Shown: positions 34,345 to 49,400, numbered from the stretch's first letter. The stretch is DNA of 64,000 nt from Hydractinia symbiolongicarpus (GCF_029227915.1 NC_079887.1:8494001-8558000); one strand, 5' to 3'. Notes: a model not told the origin generated them from the sequence alone. A program made the numbers and translations.

Positions 34345-34936
34345 CAGTCAGGAGAAATCCTCTTAATTAAGCTGTATATACAGCTTAATTTGGAAGTCTA
34401 CGATGTATGATACAGTCTAATTAGGCGTTTTACAGCTTAGTTAAGATGTACAAAACTTTAATCATCGAAAACACACATTTAACTAAATTTTAACATCTAT
34501 CTAACTGAATAAACCCTATATTTGCGTGCATATATTTCCAATACATTAGTTTTTTCATAGCACCCCAGAGATACGTTAAATTTGTAGTTTTAAAAATGTC
34601 CACTTAAATAGGCTGTATCACGTGACGTGACATCCTAACGAGGATGCAGTACAGCTTAAATAGACTATCATTACAATGAACCGTTGTTTCTATTTCATAT
34701 CTTTTCAACCCAGGGTGCTGGAGATACTATTCTTTTTTTATAATGTAGTGGTCAAACTGACAATGAGAGTTGCAGCGGTGATTCTGCTAAAATTTACATT
34801 TTTTGAGAAATTCGGGAAAACCTTTTTCTACCTTCTAATTTAGATTTATGTCACCTAATTAAGCTGCATGATACAGCTTATTTAGGAGACCTCCAAATTA
34901 AGCTATACAGCTTAATTAAGAGGATTTCCCTGACTG
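34345..34936. mobile_element. 592-bp MITE with CAGTCAGG ends
   Basis: Left CAGTCAGGAGAAATCCTCTT is mirrored by right AAGAGGATTTCCCTGACTG. TTTCT is duplicated at 34340-34344 and 34937-34941. The interior repeats AGCTTAATTAAG and CTAATTAGG motifs several times. It lies upstream of CCT2 and HEATR6. No coding frame. Confidence 0.75.
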
Positions 34937-34941
34937 TTTCT

Positions 34942-36191
34942 CATTTTCTGAAGAAATGATAAATAAGTTTCCAATGTTTACAAAATTCCGTCTCTCCTCA
35001 TGCGTTGTGCAAGAGAAAAAAGGACCATGTAGATTGGCTAAGTATTGGCTAATTTTTTATTTGTGGATTTTTCAGAAAAACATACAGAAGACAGAGAATA
35101 GGTTTTTTTATGCATATATCACACTAGGGACAACGTCCATATTTATAATGTTACACCTGACAGAAATAGGGCAGAGATAGTAGATATGCCAAATTCTTGC
35201 CCCTAATAAGTTTTACGTGGTTGAATTCAGCAAGTATGAAGTCCCCACACAACGCTGCATCTGATTTGTTTTGGTTAGTTCCTACTGCTGACCTCTATGA
35301 CTGCTAACCACTGGGTTTGCAGCTATTGGACCATATTTCTTTTATACATATTTTTTTTTAACTTGCGCAAACAAAATTATCGAAGCTTGAGGCACGTGGT
35401 ATATGGTGTAGTTGCTTTTTTCATATTGATAAGTCTGCTATACACATAACATTATTGGTGGTGCAAGCCTATCAATAAGAAAATTACACCTGAGCAATAA
35501 ATTGCTCCCCCAATGTTACAATAATTTAGACTGGGAGAACAATTTGAGTAAATAGAATAAGTTTATATATAAACCTATATTTTACGACAAAATCTTTTTT
35601 TATCTATTTTATCTTGTCTTTTTGTATGTTTTAATTTTTTTAATGCAAAATAACAAGAAAGTAACATTGATTTCCATGTGAGATGAATTGATATTGCTCA
35701 GCCAGACAACCTTTTTGTGAAATCGGGTGAAAAGTTTATGGCTCAGCTAGTTTTTCATTTCTTAGAATGGGGCGAGTCTGTGCGCGTGAGCAAGAGCAAT
35801 CGCTCTCCCCTTAACTCTGATTCTGGGCCTCTTAAATTTTTTTTCATTATGTGTTTATATGTATTTTCAAAAATAATTCCATTTTTTTTTGGAATTATGA
35901 ATTATGCCAAAGTGTTGCCAACACCTTTTTATGTGAAGTAGAATTCTTAAAAAATTTTTTCCTAAAAGAGGTTGTTATATACATGTTTTTAAAAGCTTTA
36001 TGTGACTTTTTAGTTTATATTGTTATATTATTTTGTGTTTCCATTATTATTGTTATTAAATTCATCGCAATTATACAACATTCAAAATGGTTAACAAAAT
36101 TCAAAGTTAGTACTTTTTTTTCTATATGTCACCGAAATTAATGACATCATCACCAAAATGCTGACGTCGTCAATTTTTTTCCACTAAATTC
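34942..36191. other. intergenic, no recognised feature
   Basis: About 1.25 kb of AT-rich sequence between the CAGTCAGG MITE and repeat copy B. Short open frames here show no family resemblance or conserved pattern. Confidence 0.4.
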
Positions 36192-37190
36192 AGGCTTTGG
36201 CACACGCCTAAATCTTTTCAGGCCTGTGATTAATCGCATACCTGAAAAATAAATATTGAGTTTTGAAAATCAACCTATAAAATCTATTTTGTAGCGTGCA
36301 ATGGCAGCCCTCGAAATAATTTTTGGAGACTCGTCAGACAAAATGTCTGCCACATTTCCGGTTCGGTCAGACATGTCCGTAGCTCGTTTTGACCTTTTGT
36401 CAGACACAATGTCCGATAGATTTCTGTCTTCGTCTGACACTTTTAAATCTCAGAATTATTGAATAGTTCTGGTCCTTTTAATCCACGAGCAAGCCTATTT
36501 ATAGCTAACCTGACTATCCTAGCTAATTCACCGACTCCTGACTTAGTTAAAAGAACTATGTAGACTAAATCTCTTTTGCCTGGCTGCTACGTCGTTGGTA
36601 ACCAGGTCTTACACAAGAAATCCAACCATGCGGTTCTTAACTAATACGGAGGTAACATTGATGGAGCACGGATAAAGCAGGTCTGCAAAACTGCACTTAC
36701 AGGCGGAACAGACATTCTATCATGGATTTCATTGTGTATAATTTCTTCATTTGACAAAGCAATTGAAAACAATAGCAGGTCCAAATTTAATAGAGTTTTT
36801 TCTTTATGCAGCAAGTGTATTTTTATTTTTAATTAAACCATTTTAAAAACGAAACCCAAGCAAAGCATATTTTTGCCTATTTGCTTGTGATGATCTGAAA
36901 AATAAACGATAAATTTATGAAATAAATGTATAGTCATGCATATTATTTCGGACATGTAGAAAAGAAAGTGAAGATTGAGAGAGTCGCTATACGTAGACGC
37001 TCGATTATTGTGTTTGGGGTTGGCGATTCAAAACATCCGCCACTTTTCTACCGCAAAATGAATGCGCAACAAAGTTTAAGCTGGGAGCCCATAACGCACA
37101 CATAACATCTTTTGCACATGTGTTTTACGTTGCAGACGTAACTTGATTTGCACATGCGAATCATTGCACACCTACTCAAATATTCCTGAA
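36192..37190. mobile_element. copy B of the 1.05-kb repeat, 5'-truncated
   Basis: Aligns collinearly with copy A (31090-32101), from CTTTGGCACACGCCTAAATC through ATGGCAGCCCTCGAAATAAT to CAAATATTCCTGAAAAAG. The outer left end is missing. An extra segment of about 70 bp with repeated GTCAGACAxAATGTC motifs lies near 36345-36420. Confidence 0.7.
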
Positions 37191-37420
37191 AAAGCTTAAA
37201 AAAATGCTACTCGTACCCATACTCAAGGTAGTTTTCGATTTTATCAGGTGGACGCTTATTTGAAGGGTGCTTAATAAGTGCTGGGCGCTTATTGAACTTA
37301 ATTACGGTATGTAGTAGATAACCACCACCACTTATGGTATCGCTGTCATGTTTTACTGAAATTAGGTCTATTCTGTAATTTTCATGGTTTGTAACTGAAA
37401 TTCCAAAGGAGAAGGAAAAT

Positions 37421-40400
37421 GTGCGTGCCAAAACATTGCCCCAGGATGAATTAAACTTGAACCATGGTTCTTTATTTAGACAAAAAATGTCTTCCTCACC
37501 TATCAATCGTTTTTGTCGGTTGCCAACTCCATCATACGAGAAGATATATGCTGATGCTAATAGAATTCTTGATGATATTATATCCCAATGTCACACATAC
37601 AGAAAGCCTAATCAAAGTTTTGACCCAAAGGTAACTTAGTGCCTTAAATCTAGTACATAGATTTATAGTATATTTATATTTAAATTTCTTAAAGAATATA
37701 AGAGGTGATTAATGGTATTAATTAATTTTTATTCATTTGGGCAAGAAAATCAGAAAGCTCTCTCATATTACATGCAGCTTTTTTTTTCAAATCAGTATTT
37801 TGTTATCATATTTAGTTAGGTTTAGTTAATTTAGTTATATAAATTTTTAAAGTTGTTAGTGATGACAAAGAACATTTTAGAAAGCCTATATATGTAAATA
37901 TATTAAAATAAAAATTACAAATGACTTTTTTTAATCTTTTTTAAATCTTTTGTTGTTTTATGTTATAAATCCATAACACATCACATGAAGATTTTTGAGT
38001 GCAATAAGATCCTTTTTTTTAGGAAATGGTAGCATTCATATTACATGGATGTGAAATCCTTCAAAATGCCACTATTTTGTTACGAAGTAAATTTGCACAA
38101 GTTGTTAACATTAATCTTCCATTGATAAAGGTATGAAATAATCAATTTTTATCTATATTGTCTTTGACCGCTTCACTTATTATTAGGTCTAAGCCTGTGA
38201 AAGATTTCCAGAACCCTATATCTCTCATACAAGGCATTATAAGGCAATTTAATTAGTTGTTCTATGGGCAGTAAAGAATTTTTTTGGGTTGGTCAGTCAA
38301 CAAAATAATAATTATATTATAAAGAAGATAAGGTGGGCACATGGAGAAAAAAAGGTTGTACTCACTAACTGAGAAAACCACGAAAAAAAATCATTTAATC
38401 ATTGTTTTGTATGTTGGTTATTAAACATGACAACCTAAACGAGAAAAGGAAAGTAGGGCAATACTAAGTTAAATTTCTTTGTGTGTTTTTTTGCTTAAAA
38501 AAATTTGTATTATTATTAAAAAACTCACTTGATGAGTAGTCTCGAAAAAACCCTTATAATTTATCAATACCTTTATATATTCTTTTTTTGTTTTTCTTTT
38601 ATTTTCTTAATAAAATACTTCTTTCATGGTGTTATTTTCGTGAGATGTTAATTTTCCAAAAAGAAAATATAATGAAATAAACACACCATTTTTTTCACCG
38701 TACGTTTTAAAATGGCTTCTTTTTCCGAACGCATGATAGCAGACTTCTCGTTTTTGCACCATTATATTCAGCATAAATTAAATTCAAAAAGGTGCCCGTT
38801 TTTTTTTTCTAAAAACGTTGTTATCAAATTATTTGTTATTATATATAATCATTTAAAAAAATGCATATTTTTTTCCTTATGTTGTCATAATTCGCTAATC
38901 AGTAATTTATACAAAAAAATTCGGAAACCTTTTGTGCATAATTTATTCAGCTTTCCATTACCGAAAATTTCATTGAGCCAATAGGAAGCTTTCGGAAAAA
39001 GAGACCACAAACGTAAAGGCATGTATGCGAATATTTACTAACAAAATATTTGTTTTTAAAGATTTTCATAGGTGTTATGAAAATGTGTGAACTGAGTATG
39101 CAGAAAGATGATAGTAGTGCGAACTTTTTCTTTATGCTGAATATGATGCATGCATGCGTTCAGAATTATTAATGGACAGAAGTCAGGGTTACAAGAGACA
39201 GCTCATATGCATACTCCTTAAGGCGGGGATACACGATCCAATTAATCAAATTCGACTAATCGAATTCGATGTATCGGATACCACCGCCTTTAACTTTGAT
39301 TCTTTTTAATGATTCTTTATACGACAACATTTATATATATATATATATATATATTGATGGTGAAAGTAAACTATCTAAAGAATATTATTATGCCTATATT
39401 TATATGGAAATTCCATATCATGTATAATGTTTACAAAAAATATGCTCAACTCATTTTGCACAAATTTTCCCGAAGGTATGAAGGATATAACACCTCTGAA
39501 AAGGCTTTTTCCAGAAAAAAGGAATTTCCAAATATTTTCATGGAATATAAAATTGTCATTCGAAATATTTTTTTTTTCTATATGTCATGAATTTTTTTGC
39601 AAAAAACTTAAAAAAATTGTTTCCTTTATAGTAACCTTAATACTTTAGTATCACTAGTGTCGCAAGTGTCCAAGTGAATTAGAAGGCTGAATATATATCC
39701 TGTGATATTGCAATTTACAAGTTGAAAACTAAGCATAGATTGTAGTAAAGGATTTTTTTATTTTTTTAGAACTGTATAGATGAAAAGTGCCTTAATTGTT
39801 TAGTACTATTTCTCTGTCAGTCGCTTTCAAATATTAAATCTTCGTTAGTATCTGAATTCATAAAGGCATTGGCATTAACGTTGGCAGGAAATGGTCCATA
39901 TCTTAACGAGGTAAATGAATATTTATACCAAATCCTTCTCATGAAATTTTATTAAAAAATTAATTGAAACATGCAAGTTATACGTATTTTTTTAAAAAAG
40001 AAAATACTTCTTTGATTGCTAGAAATTTCTACCCTGAAGCTGAATCTGCATTTACACAATCAAATTTTTTAAATCATATGATAGTGATCATATAAATACC
40101 TGTTACTACCTATTATCTATGTAACCAAAAACAAAGAAAATATTGCCATACTAAGTTCAAACACCTACTTTTAAGAATATCATAGACATAACCTTTGGCC
40201 ATGCATTATAAAGAACTTTACATGATTCCAAAACCTGTTAAAATAAACTTATGATTGTTGTGTGTGTGGATGGCAATAATAAAAAATGGTTGCTTATTTT
40301 AAACATGTTGCCACTTCTCAATACTCCTTAATTCTCCCACCACCACCACTAAATATGTATAAATGTTATATTGATACAAAATAAGTTTTTCTTTACTTGG

Positions 40401-43400
40401 GGTATTACCTTAAAGTTTTCCTAAACTATTCTCAATTTCTTTAGAAAAATAATAAAAATGTCCTCCAATCTCCTCATTTTTTTGATAAAAATACTTTTGT
40501 CTGCTCATATAATCCAAAAAGTTCTCATTAAAAGTCCTCAAATCTGCTAACATTTGACCCTGTGAAAAACACTGAGTAGAGGAAATAGATGCTGGTACAT
40601 CTTTTTGTGTCTTTTCAGGACTGTCTTTCACAGCTATTGGAAGAAGATGGCATAATTTGGTTGTATCTAAACCAAGAAGATTGGATTGTGAAGGGTTATG
40701 CCTTGCAATGTCTTGGAAGCATGTGCTTAAAGTATGATTTTATTTAAAACTTTTCATATTATATGCTAAGAAATATTATTACTGAGTGTTTGTGTTCATG
40801 GAAAGTTGTTTAAACCATGAAATGTACAGCATATCATGCTGGCCAGTGTAATTACTACATTAGTACTATTTTTTCATTAGGTACGAACAATTTCTGATTA
40901 GCAAATCAATTTTTTTTATAAAAGAAAGATTTGTTATTTGTTATGAATTTTGATGTATATTCTTTTTTTAGATCACAAAATAGTGATGTGATTGACAAGC
41001 AATATCTTCAGTTGTGTTATTCAAAATTATTAAACATGCTTCGTGTTTTACTCTCAAATGATGCGGGAGACATCAATCAGTTAAAGGTAAAGATAAATGG
41101 CAGACCTATTTTTGGAGAGAATTTCTTCTTCTCTTATCTAATAACAATTTTAAACTATAGCAAGTGAGATCAATATGTTATGTTGTTATAGTATTTGTCA
41201 GAAAGGAAAAATTATTATTTAAAATTTAAACTGTAACATACATGTAAAAGTGTCACTAATGCAGCTTTAAAATTTTTTCAAGAATGTAACTTTTCCCAAT
41301 ATTTAGATTTCTTAATTTTTCACATAACAGGAAAAAACTACATATGTTTTTATGTAATTGAATTTCCGCGCCCGAAGGCGTAGGAAATTCTTTAAAACCG
41401 TCGTTTTTTTCTTTCGGAGCATTTTTTGAGAAAAAATCGACCATGGGATTTCATTTTGCTCAGTTACAGATGTAAACTTCGTACCCAAGCTCCTTAACTA
41501 CTGGGAAGTCTCGTATTGACGTTTCAGGCCAAAATTGGTATTTGTTTTCGACAAAATTTGGCACAGTTAACAAAAAGAGTATGCTGAACATAATGGTGAC
41601 ATAATAATTTTGATTTTTGTCACCTAAATGCTATTTTAGGCCAAAATTGGTCCAAAAATTAAAACCACTTCATTTTCGGCTAAATCTGGCACAGTTAACA
41701 AATAAAGTATGCTGAAAATGATGATGGTACAAAAGTTTGATTTTTTGTCACCTAAATGTCATTTCAGGCCAAAATTTATCCAAAAATTAAAACTGCTTTA
41801 TTTTCGACAAAAATTGACACAGTTAATAAAAAAAGTATGCTAAAAATGATGGTCACATCAAAATTTTGATTTTTTGTCAACTAATGCCGTTTAAGACCAT
41901 AAACGTTTCAATCGCAAGACTTTCAACCATGAATGATAGGCTGTATTTTTTGTTAGCAATTTCTTTTAAAATGTGAGTTTAATGACACGTTTCGATTTGT
42001 TTTTGATTTGTATGTCAGTGGTGTGCTTTATCTTCAGAGGTTCATGCACCAAACCCCTTCGAATGTTTGGCACTATAACACAACGAATTAGCAGGTTTTC
42101 ATCAAATATTTTGGTAGAAATTCTTAGAGCCCCCCAGGGCTTCTTGTTTTATGTAATAAAAACATTCTTACATATCAAGAAAACAACATAGCATAAAAAT
42201 TTTCACATTCCAAATTTCGTTTCTAGCAATGTTTCTTTTAAATCTCTCATAGCATTGTTAACACTGTCATGTACATTGGATATGTTTTAACCCTTTTGCC
42301 ATATGCTATAAGGAAGCCAAAAAATCGATTTCTGACCTACTTTACTTAAACTGTAATAGAAATTTAACCACTGAAGATATATCAGCAAATGACCCCTTTT
42401 TTCTAATATAATAAGGTTTGAAAGAATTGAAAAATAAAATTAAAAAAGTTTTAATTGGACATGGCCAAAAACTGAATTTTCTTTTTTTAAAAAAAATCCG
42501 AAGTTTTGACTTTGAAGTGAAAAGTAAGTATAAAAGCAATTACTTTTCCTTCTCATTTAAGTTATATTTAATAGACAAACTATATTTTAATACAACAAAA
42601 AAAGATTGAAACAAAAATCTTCACCAGAGCCGGAAAAACTTGGGTTGGCATAAAAACGAAAAAAAATAAGAAAATAAAAAACCAGTAAGCGGTTATCTTG
42701 TAAAAAGTCAATATCAACATAAAACTACAATCAGGGACATAAATATGGGGCCAAACACCAAAAATACAAGTTCATTATGCAGAAACTATCCCCCTGCCCC
42801 CTATATCAATGTTTCAACGAAATTCAGTGCATGACACATAACAAAACATTGATAGTGGGAGGAAGGGGACTACAGTTGATATTTTCACTATTTTTGATGG
42901 TTTTTTGATGGCCACATTTTTTTCCTTGATTGTGGAAATAAAATGGCAGTAAATGATTCAATATTCATAAAATCAAGGGTTAGCGGGCGAAAAAGGGGGC
43001 CAAAAACACCCTCAAGGCGATGAGCCGCCCTACAGATCATTCATCATCTACGGTCAAATTTTATAAGCCGCTCTACGGGTCATATGTCGCGAAAGGGTTA
43101 AATAGAATTTTTATATCCTACTATTTATGAAAGAAAAATTATCCATTGACATTTTCAAACAAGTAATATGCATCTCAAGTACATATTTTGGAAGTGTGTT
43201 CCGTATACCATGTTACCTATACAATGGTATATATCTTTAATAAGAATAAAAATATTGTTAAAATGGCTAATAACATACATTATCTATTAAAAAGCCAGTG
43301 ACACAAATTTTCTCTTCTAGCTTGTAAACATTGCTTTAAAGGCATTACAGAATGTATTATCAAGTATATCAATGAATGATGGTATTGTTGAACCTGAATT

Positions 43401-46400
43401 TGCAGTAGCTTTATTAAAGGTATCTAGTATAAACACTTTGTATCTTTTGTTGAAACACTTCCTGTCTGCACGGAGATAAAATTCTCAACAGGAGGTTAGG
43501 ATAACTGCCTTGTCATTTTGCTAATAAAACTGATAGAAAAATTCTGTGCAAGGCCTAAGCACCACAATATTTCAGCGAGAGTCAAATAGCTTTAATAGAT
43601 AACTGATAAAAATTTTTAATTTTTTGTTTTACCACCATTTTCACCCAATTCCAGACAAGAAAACATTTTTCTAATTGTATACATATTAAAAAAACCCAAC
43701 ATATAATCATGATAAAGCAGCTAGTTATGGAATTGTGACCCTAAATACATAAGTTAGCATCTAAAGGCTAAAATACATGGTAAGTTTAAACGGACTGTTT
43801 AAATGTAAGATAAAAAAAAAACTTACTGTGTAAACAGCAAAGATGTACAACTTTTTTCGGTTTTGTTTAAACTAAGATTTGAGCATATTTTTTTCAATTT
43901 CTAATCATAACTGCTTTTTTTTTCAACATTTACCCTACTGCTATAACAATACCCGAAACGGAATATTTACGTGTTTTTCTTTGGTTTCATTTTGAAAAGA
44001 GAGTTTTTTAAAAAAAGTTATACATTTTATCTTAACGTGTAGACAGGTATATTACGTCCAACAAAACTTATAAGTTTTTTTTACAACTAAACGGTCCGTT
44101 TAAACTTACCTTGTATTATAGCCTTAACACAGCAAAATAAAAGTTAAATGATTGGGCTTTTTGGCTGTTGCGCTGAAAATAGAATTCAATAAGACTACCA
44201 ATGTTATGCTTCTATAGGATTAAGCCAAATTAAATTCAGATTTAATAAAAGAGGGTTTTTATTTTTTATTTTTTTTAAACTGCACAGAAAATCTTTTGGC
44301 TTTAACCCGCATGTTGTTTTGACTTTAAATGTATGCTTTTGTCAAGTTATACTAAAGAAGTGACGATCTTTCCAATAGTGAAACTATTTATTAATTTTTG
44401 AAAGGGAATGTTGACTTTATTCAAATAACTAACTTTTTTTCTGATCGACCTTTCACACCTTTAAATTAAATAGGAGTTGTTAGTGAATATTTTTAACACT
44501 TATATATCATCCTCTTGAGTATAATTTTTCAAAATACAAAAATCTTTTATTTTGCCTTTTCAAAAGACATGACCATCTGTGTTTTTCAAGAACAGAAAAT
44601 ACCTCAAATCTTTTATTTCTAAAAATGTCAAGTTATCATAAAACAAAAGAAGAAAAATTTCATAAAATTCAATTCTCCAGCAAAGAGGATACTGATTAAA
44701 AATCAAAGTTCTTATATGTAGGTTAGTACAGAGGGTGGATATATATACTGTGAATCTTCAGAACCAACTTCCTTTCTAAAGGACATCTTGCCCAGATACA
44801 GTGTTCTGATAAGCGACAGCTATTATTTGCTGATGCTTAAAATGCTGAGTTACAAGGGCTGAGGACACCAATAAAGATTCATACACAACTTTTCAAGCTC
44901 TCGTATGAAATTAAATTGTGTAAACTTGAAGAAATTGATTTTTCTTTAATTCAGTAACTGCTTTTACTATTTTATTTGTAAAATCCAACCATAATATGGC
45001 TACTCTATCATCTAACAGCAGCTCTAAAAGCATCCAGGCTTAGCCCATTTGTTGGAAAGTTTTGTTAAGTAATGTTTGTTCCTCTAGACCGATTACTCAT
45101 TATAATTTATGACTTTCATAGTTTTTTTTTACCTTTATTTAGTTGTTTTTGTTGTATGGAACTCGAGATTATCGTGCAATTGTAGATAAACTGATGAAGG
45201 TATTGCCATCAAGAAAAACTGGTAAGTCCATCACATTTTTAAATATATTTAGGCTCGATTTGTGTAATCTATCTTAGCATGCCAGCTGTGCTCCTTTTGC
45301 CCAACATTTAACCTTTGTTTGGTATAAGGGTTAAAAAAATGTTAAATCCTTCAGGCTATTTCTTCTGTACCTGAGATTCAATTCAGTATCTGTATTTCAA
45401 TCTGTGATAAAGTAATTTTAATTTTAGAGGACATTGAAAAGTCTGAAAAAATCTATCCCACAAAGCGTAAAGAAAAATCTGCCATGACAAAGAAAATTCA
45501 TGCAAAGAAAAACAGGCGGAAAAAGAAAAAAAATCTGGGTGCAAATATTGACGAAGGTTTTGATAATACTTCTGAAGAACACTTTTCTAATTCCTATGGG
45601 TTTAATGCAAATTGGCGACAATCTGGTCAATCAGCTTCCAGTTCAGAGTCAGAGTACTCAGATTCAGAATCTGCACATCTAGATCAAAAGAAGTATGTAA
45701 CATTTTGTTGTTATCAATCTTAGGGAAAATAAGGGTCCATGAAGATGGTTATAAATGTATGGTGACAAAATTAGTATTTACTTTATTTAATTCATAGAAG
45801 TACTTAAATATCATAAGAAGGTGTGATAACTGTATATAGATTACAAAAGCATTTTACATTTATCAGAGTGTTGCTTATCCTGAGAGAAAGTAAAAATATC
45901 CAAACATTGCATATACGTGATGCTTAATTCTACTAAATTGAACCGTTCTCTGTTCTGCACAACAAATATGGTAACTAAAGTCTTTTAAAACAGGTAAATA
46001 ATGAAACTTAACAAAAGGGTAAAAAATTGATAAGACTATCAGCATATGAATTTGTAAAAGACTTCTTTCTTTTTATCTGCTGCACATGTATCTCTTTTTA
46101 GCTCAGTATTTTGCAAAATCCGTCAGAATGCAGCTACAACCATGCAGGAAATTCTTCATGTATGTATGTATGAATCTTGTGATTATGTTCTGAATTGAGC
46201 ATTTTGGTTTAGGAATTATTAACTTGATATTTTGTATTTCTGGTCAAAATGGGAATGGTATCTTTGCGTCATTTGTTATAGTGTTGTGATCGTAGATCAA
46301 AATTTTCGTGTTGGCTAATCCTTTTACCAGACAGTATCTCAGAAAGTGAACCTTCACTACTCTCTTCTTTAGCCATGGAGCATTCGGCTAAGGTAAGTCA

Positions 46401-49400
46401 AAGTGTTAAATGTTTTATGGCGAAGCGTGGCGAAGTTATAAATAAGAATATAGCAAACATTATTTTAGATGGTACAGGTAGTACCATCTAAAATAATGTT
46501 TGCTATAAAAACAAAATAGTTTAATCATCACATTACATGTAATATTAGAACAAATTTCATAAAGTAATGGCTACTACTAGAGGATTTCTATTTTTCTCTT
46601 TATTAAAAAATAAAAAAAAAGGCTGGGCTTTAACAATTTCTGTGTCAGAGGCGATGTCATACAAAGCATGAAGTCCGAGACATTTTTTGCTGAAACATGG
46701 TACACATTGAGAAAATCTATCACAGGTCCACACCTTTTTGACTAATTTTGGCATTTGAGGTCAAGCTTTAGTACAGAAACATATGGCATAAATATTCTAA
46801 AAAAAAGTCTGTAAAAAGCTGTGGATAAGATTAACATTTCCTGCGTGATCTAGAATTTCTTTTGGATACATAATCAGCTCTCCTGCAAAGTGTTCAGAGC
46901 AAAAATACATTATAACCCATTATCACTGATGACATCAAGGCCATTAAATATATCTTTATATAAAGCTCCTTACAATCTTTGCTACTTACTTTAATATTTT
47001 CATGTGCTCAATTTATCTACAGTTGTTTTGATTGTAGATTCGAACTGCTGTTCTGTTGGCGATGATGGAAGTTATAGATGGTTCTAAAGGATTTTTAGAT
47101 TCTGCTGTCAATGCTGGACCACGGTAAACTTGTTGTTTTTGTGTTGTACTGTACTGTAAAACTACTGCAAACTAAGTAAATGGAATGTGAAGCAGATAAT
47201 ATTTTATTAGAAGAATTATTTGAAGTAAAATTTTTTTAAGGGTTCCACCTACAACATCGTCAGGGCGACCATACACTCCCTTCTCAATGAGGTTGAACCA
47301 TTCGCTCTATACATTACATGAAACTCTACTTACAACATTACAACGCGAAACATTGGACCTGTCAAAAGACAAAGTTGTTAAGGTAATGACGACTTTTCCT
47401 AAAAAAGGGTCTCTAATGTTAACTATTGGGGTAAGTGCGTGTTTTAGAGGCAAAAGAAAATATCTATATGGTTCATTAGGTAAACCAATTTTTTTTCTTC
47501 TAGAACAATTTCCAAACAACCTAATCTCCATACGTGTCCATTTGTGCAGCGGTTTTTGCTTAGCTGAATATTTTCAAGATTGAGATTTTGTCCATTCTGT
47601 TCGCCAAGAGAGTTTAATGTTTTGTATTTGTTTGTTTTAGTGTATAACATTGTTGATGTTGAACGCACCGTATCGTAAAATTGGTGTTGACTATTTGCCT
47701 GATATTGTAGCAGCAGTGTGTGGGCTTTTACATTCAAATGGTTAGCTTTGTTTATTCTTGTTCTCTTTATTTTCTTTAACAGATTACGAGGAACCGTTTT
47801 TTTCACACACTGGGTTGTCATTTAAATCAACTAAATGACTAGATCCTATTCGTTTTGTAATTTTATTGGGTTTAACTCAGCCCTGAGTTAATCAGCTCTT
47901 AATTTTTTTGTATTTTCGTAATTTAGTGAGCTTGATTTATTAACTGTTCAATTTTTTTCTGTTACATGCAAATCAGCTGCAAATAAAATGTATTTATACA
48001 ATGGTAACAATATTGTCTGTGTGTACTTTTGTAGATGCCATATTTAATTACGTTTTCCAGATGACTTTTATTTGGGACTTTAAGAGAAAATAATAAGGAC
48101 TAATTCCCTGCTTACTTTGTTTTCTGCAAAACTGTGGTGGATGCTGTTATTTTTCTGCCTCTAATACACCATTTACGAACATGCAAGTGATGCAACTGGA
48201 AACGCAGCTAACCGTTATTAGACGAAACGCACACGCTGAAATGTTTTTTGACATGCATGCTTTTAAACTGCGGTTTCTTGTTTTATTTTAATATTAGGGA
48301 TTGCAGAAACGCTTTTAATGATCTGTCCGCAATTTCCTTTGCATTTAGAAATCACCTTGTGTCAATCAGTACTAACATGTCTGGCTGCATGTATGTCTGT
48401 TCAACCTGACAACTCGAAAGTCTTACAGTTGTTACAACGAAGCTCCTTACCAACAAACACAATACTTGCCAACAGTCAGTCGTCTACTGGTGATTCTTCA
48501 AAGGAACCATCCTGGCTTGTTTTGCATTGCATTCAACGACTTACATGTGCTACTCAGGGTAACGCATGCTTCTCATTGTAAAAAAAAAATTAAATTATGT
48601 TAATGATGAACACAGCCTGTTTTACTTCCCCTCTTTGTGTATCATGTGTCAATAAACTTAAAAAATGTAATGCCTAATTCTATATCTAGTTCAAATCTTT
48701 AGTATTTTTATTTTAATGCAGGTCTTGTTGTTTGTGTTTAAATATTATATTACAAAATGTCCTAATTTATAGACAGTGCAAGAGAATTACGATTGTCATC
48801 TGAGTATATCCAATTACTAACTGTCGTTTTAAGGTGTCATCCAAGTTTGATTGATAAGTGAGTGGATTTTTTGCCTGTAATTAAAATATATGTCTGTTGG
48901 TTACAGATAAATCTCAGTGATGGACTTCTTGTTTTTGTCGCTTCAGTAGGGAAGCAAAATTAAATAAGCAAAATTTAAGCAACAGAAATTAAACTGCTGA
49001 ATGTAAACTTAAAATCATTTGACCAGTGGCTTCATTAGTACTCCTCACTAATGCTCACAAATAAAGTTCTTTTTCTTTTTTCTATCTCATTTAGAAACCA
49101 ACGTGAAAAAATTGTCAACATGTGCATAAATGTATTTATGTTTTCAACAGATCAATCTATAAGCGTGCATGCAATCAAAGTAAGATAATTACCATAATAA
49201 ATCCTCTAACAAATTTCCTTTCGTCCTTTCAATAAGCACAGCCTCCTCTAAAAGGTGAATTCTTATATAGTGCTTTGCCCTTTAAATGTCCCTCTAAAGT
49301 GGGACATTTATTAGATAGCTGTGTTTATTTTAATACACATTAAAATTACACTTTTTTGTGACTATTCATAAAGTGATACCTAAACATAAAACTGCCGTAA

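Noticed and set aside
49280-49312. Hairpin AATGTCCC...GGGACATT in a HEATR6 intron
   Set aside because: Short stem in AT-rich intron with no histone-type or other recognised signal; not distinctive enough to list.
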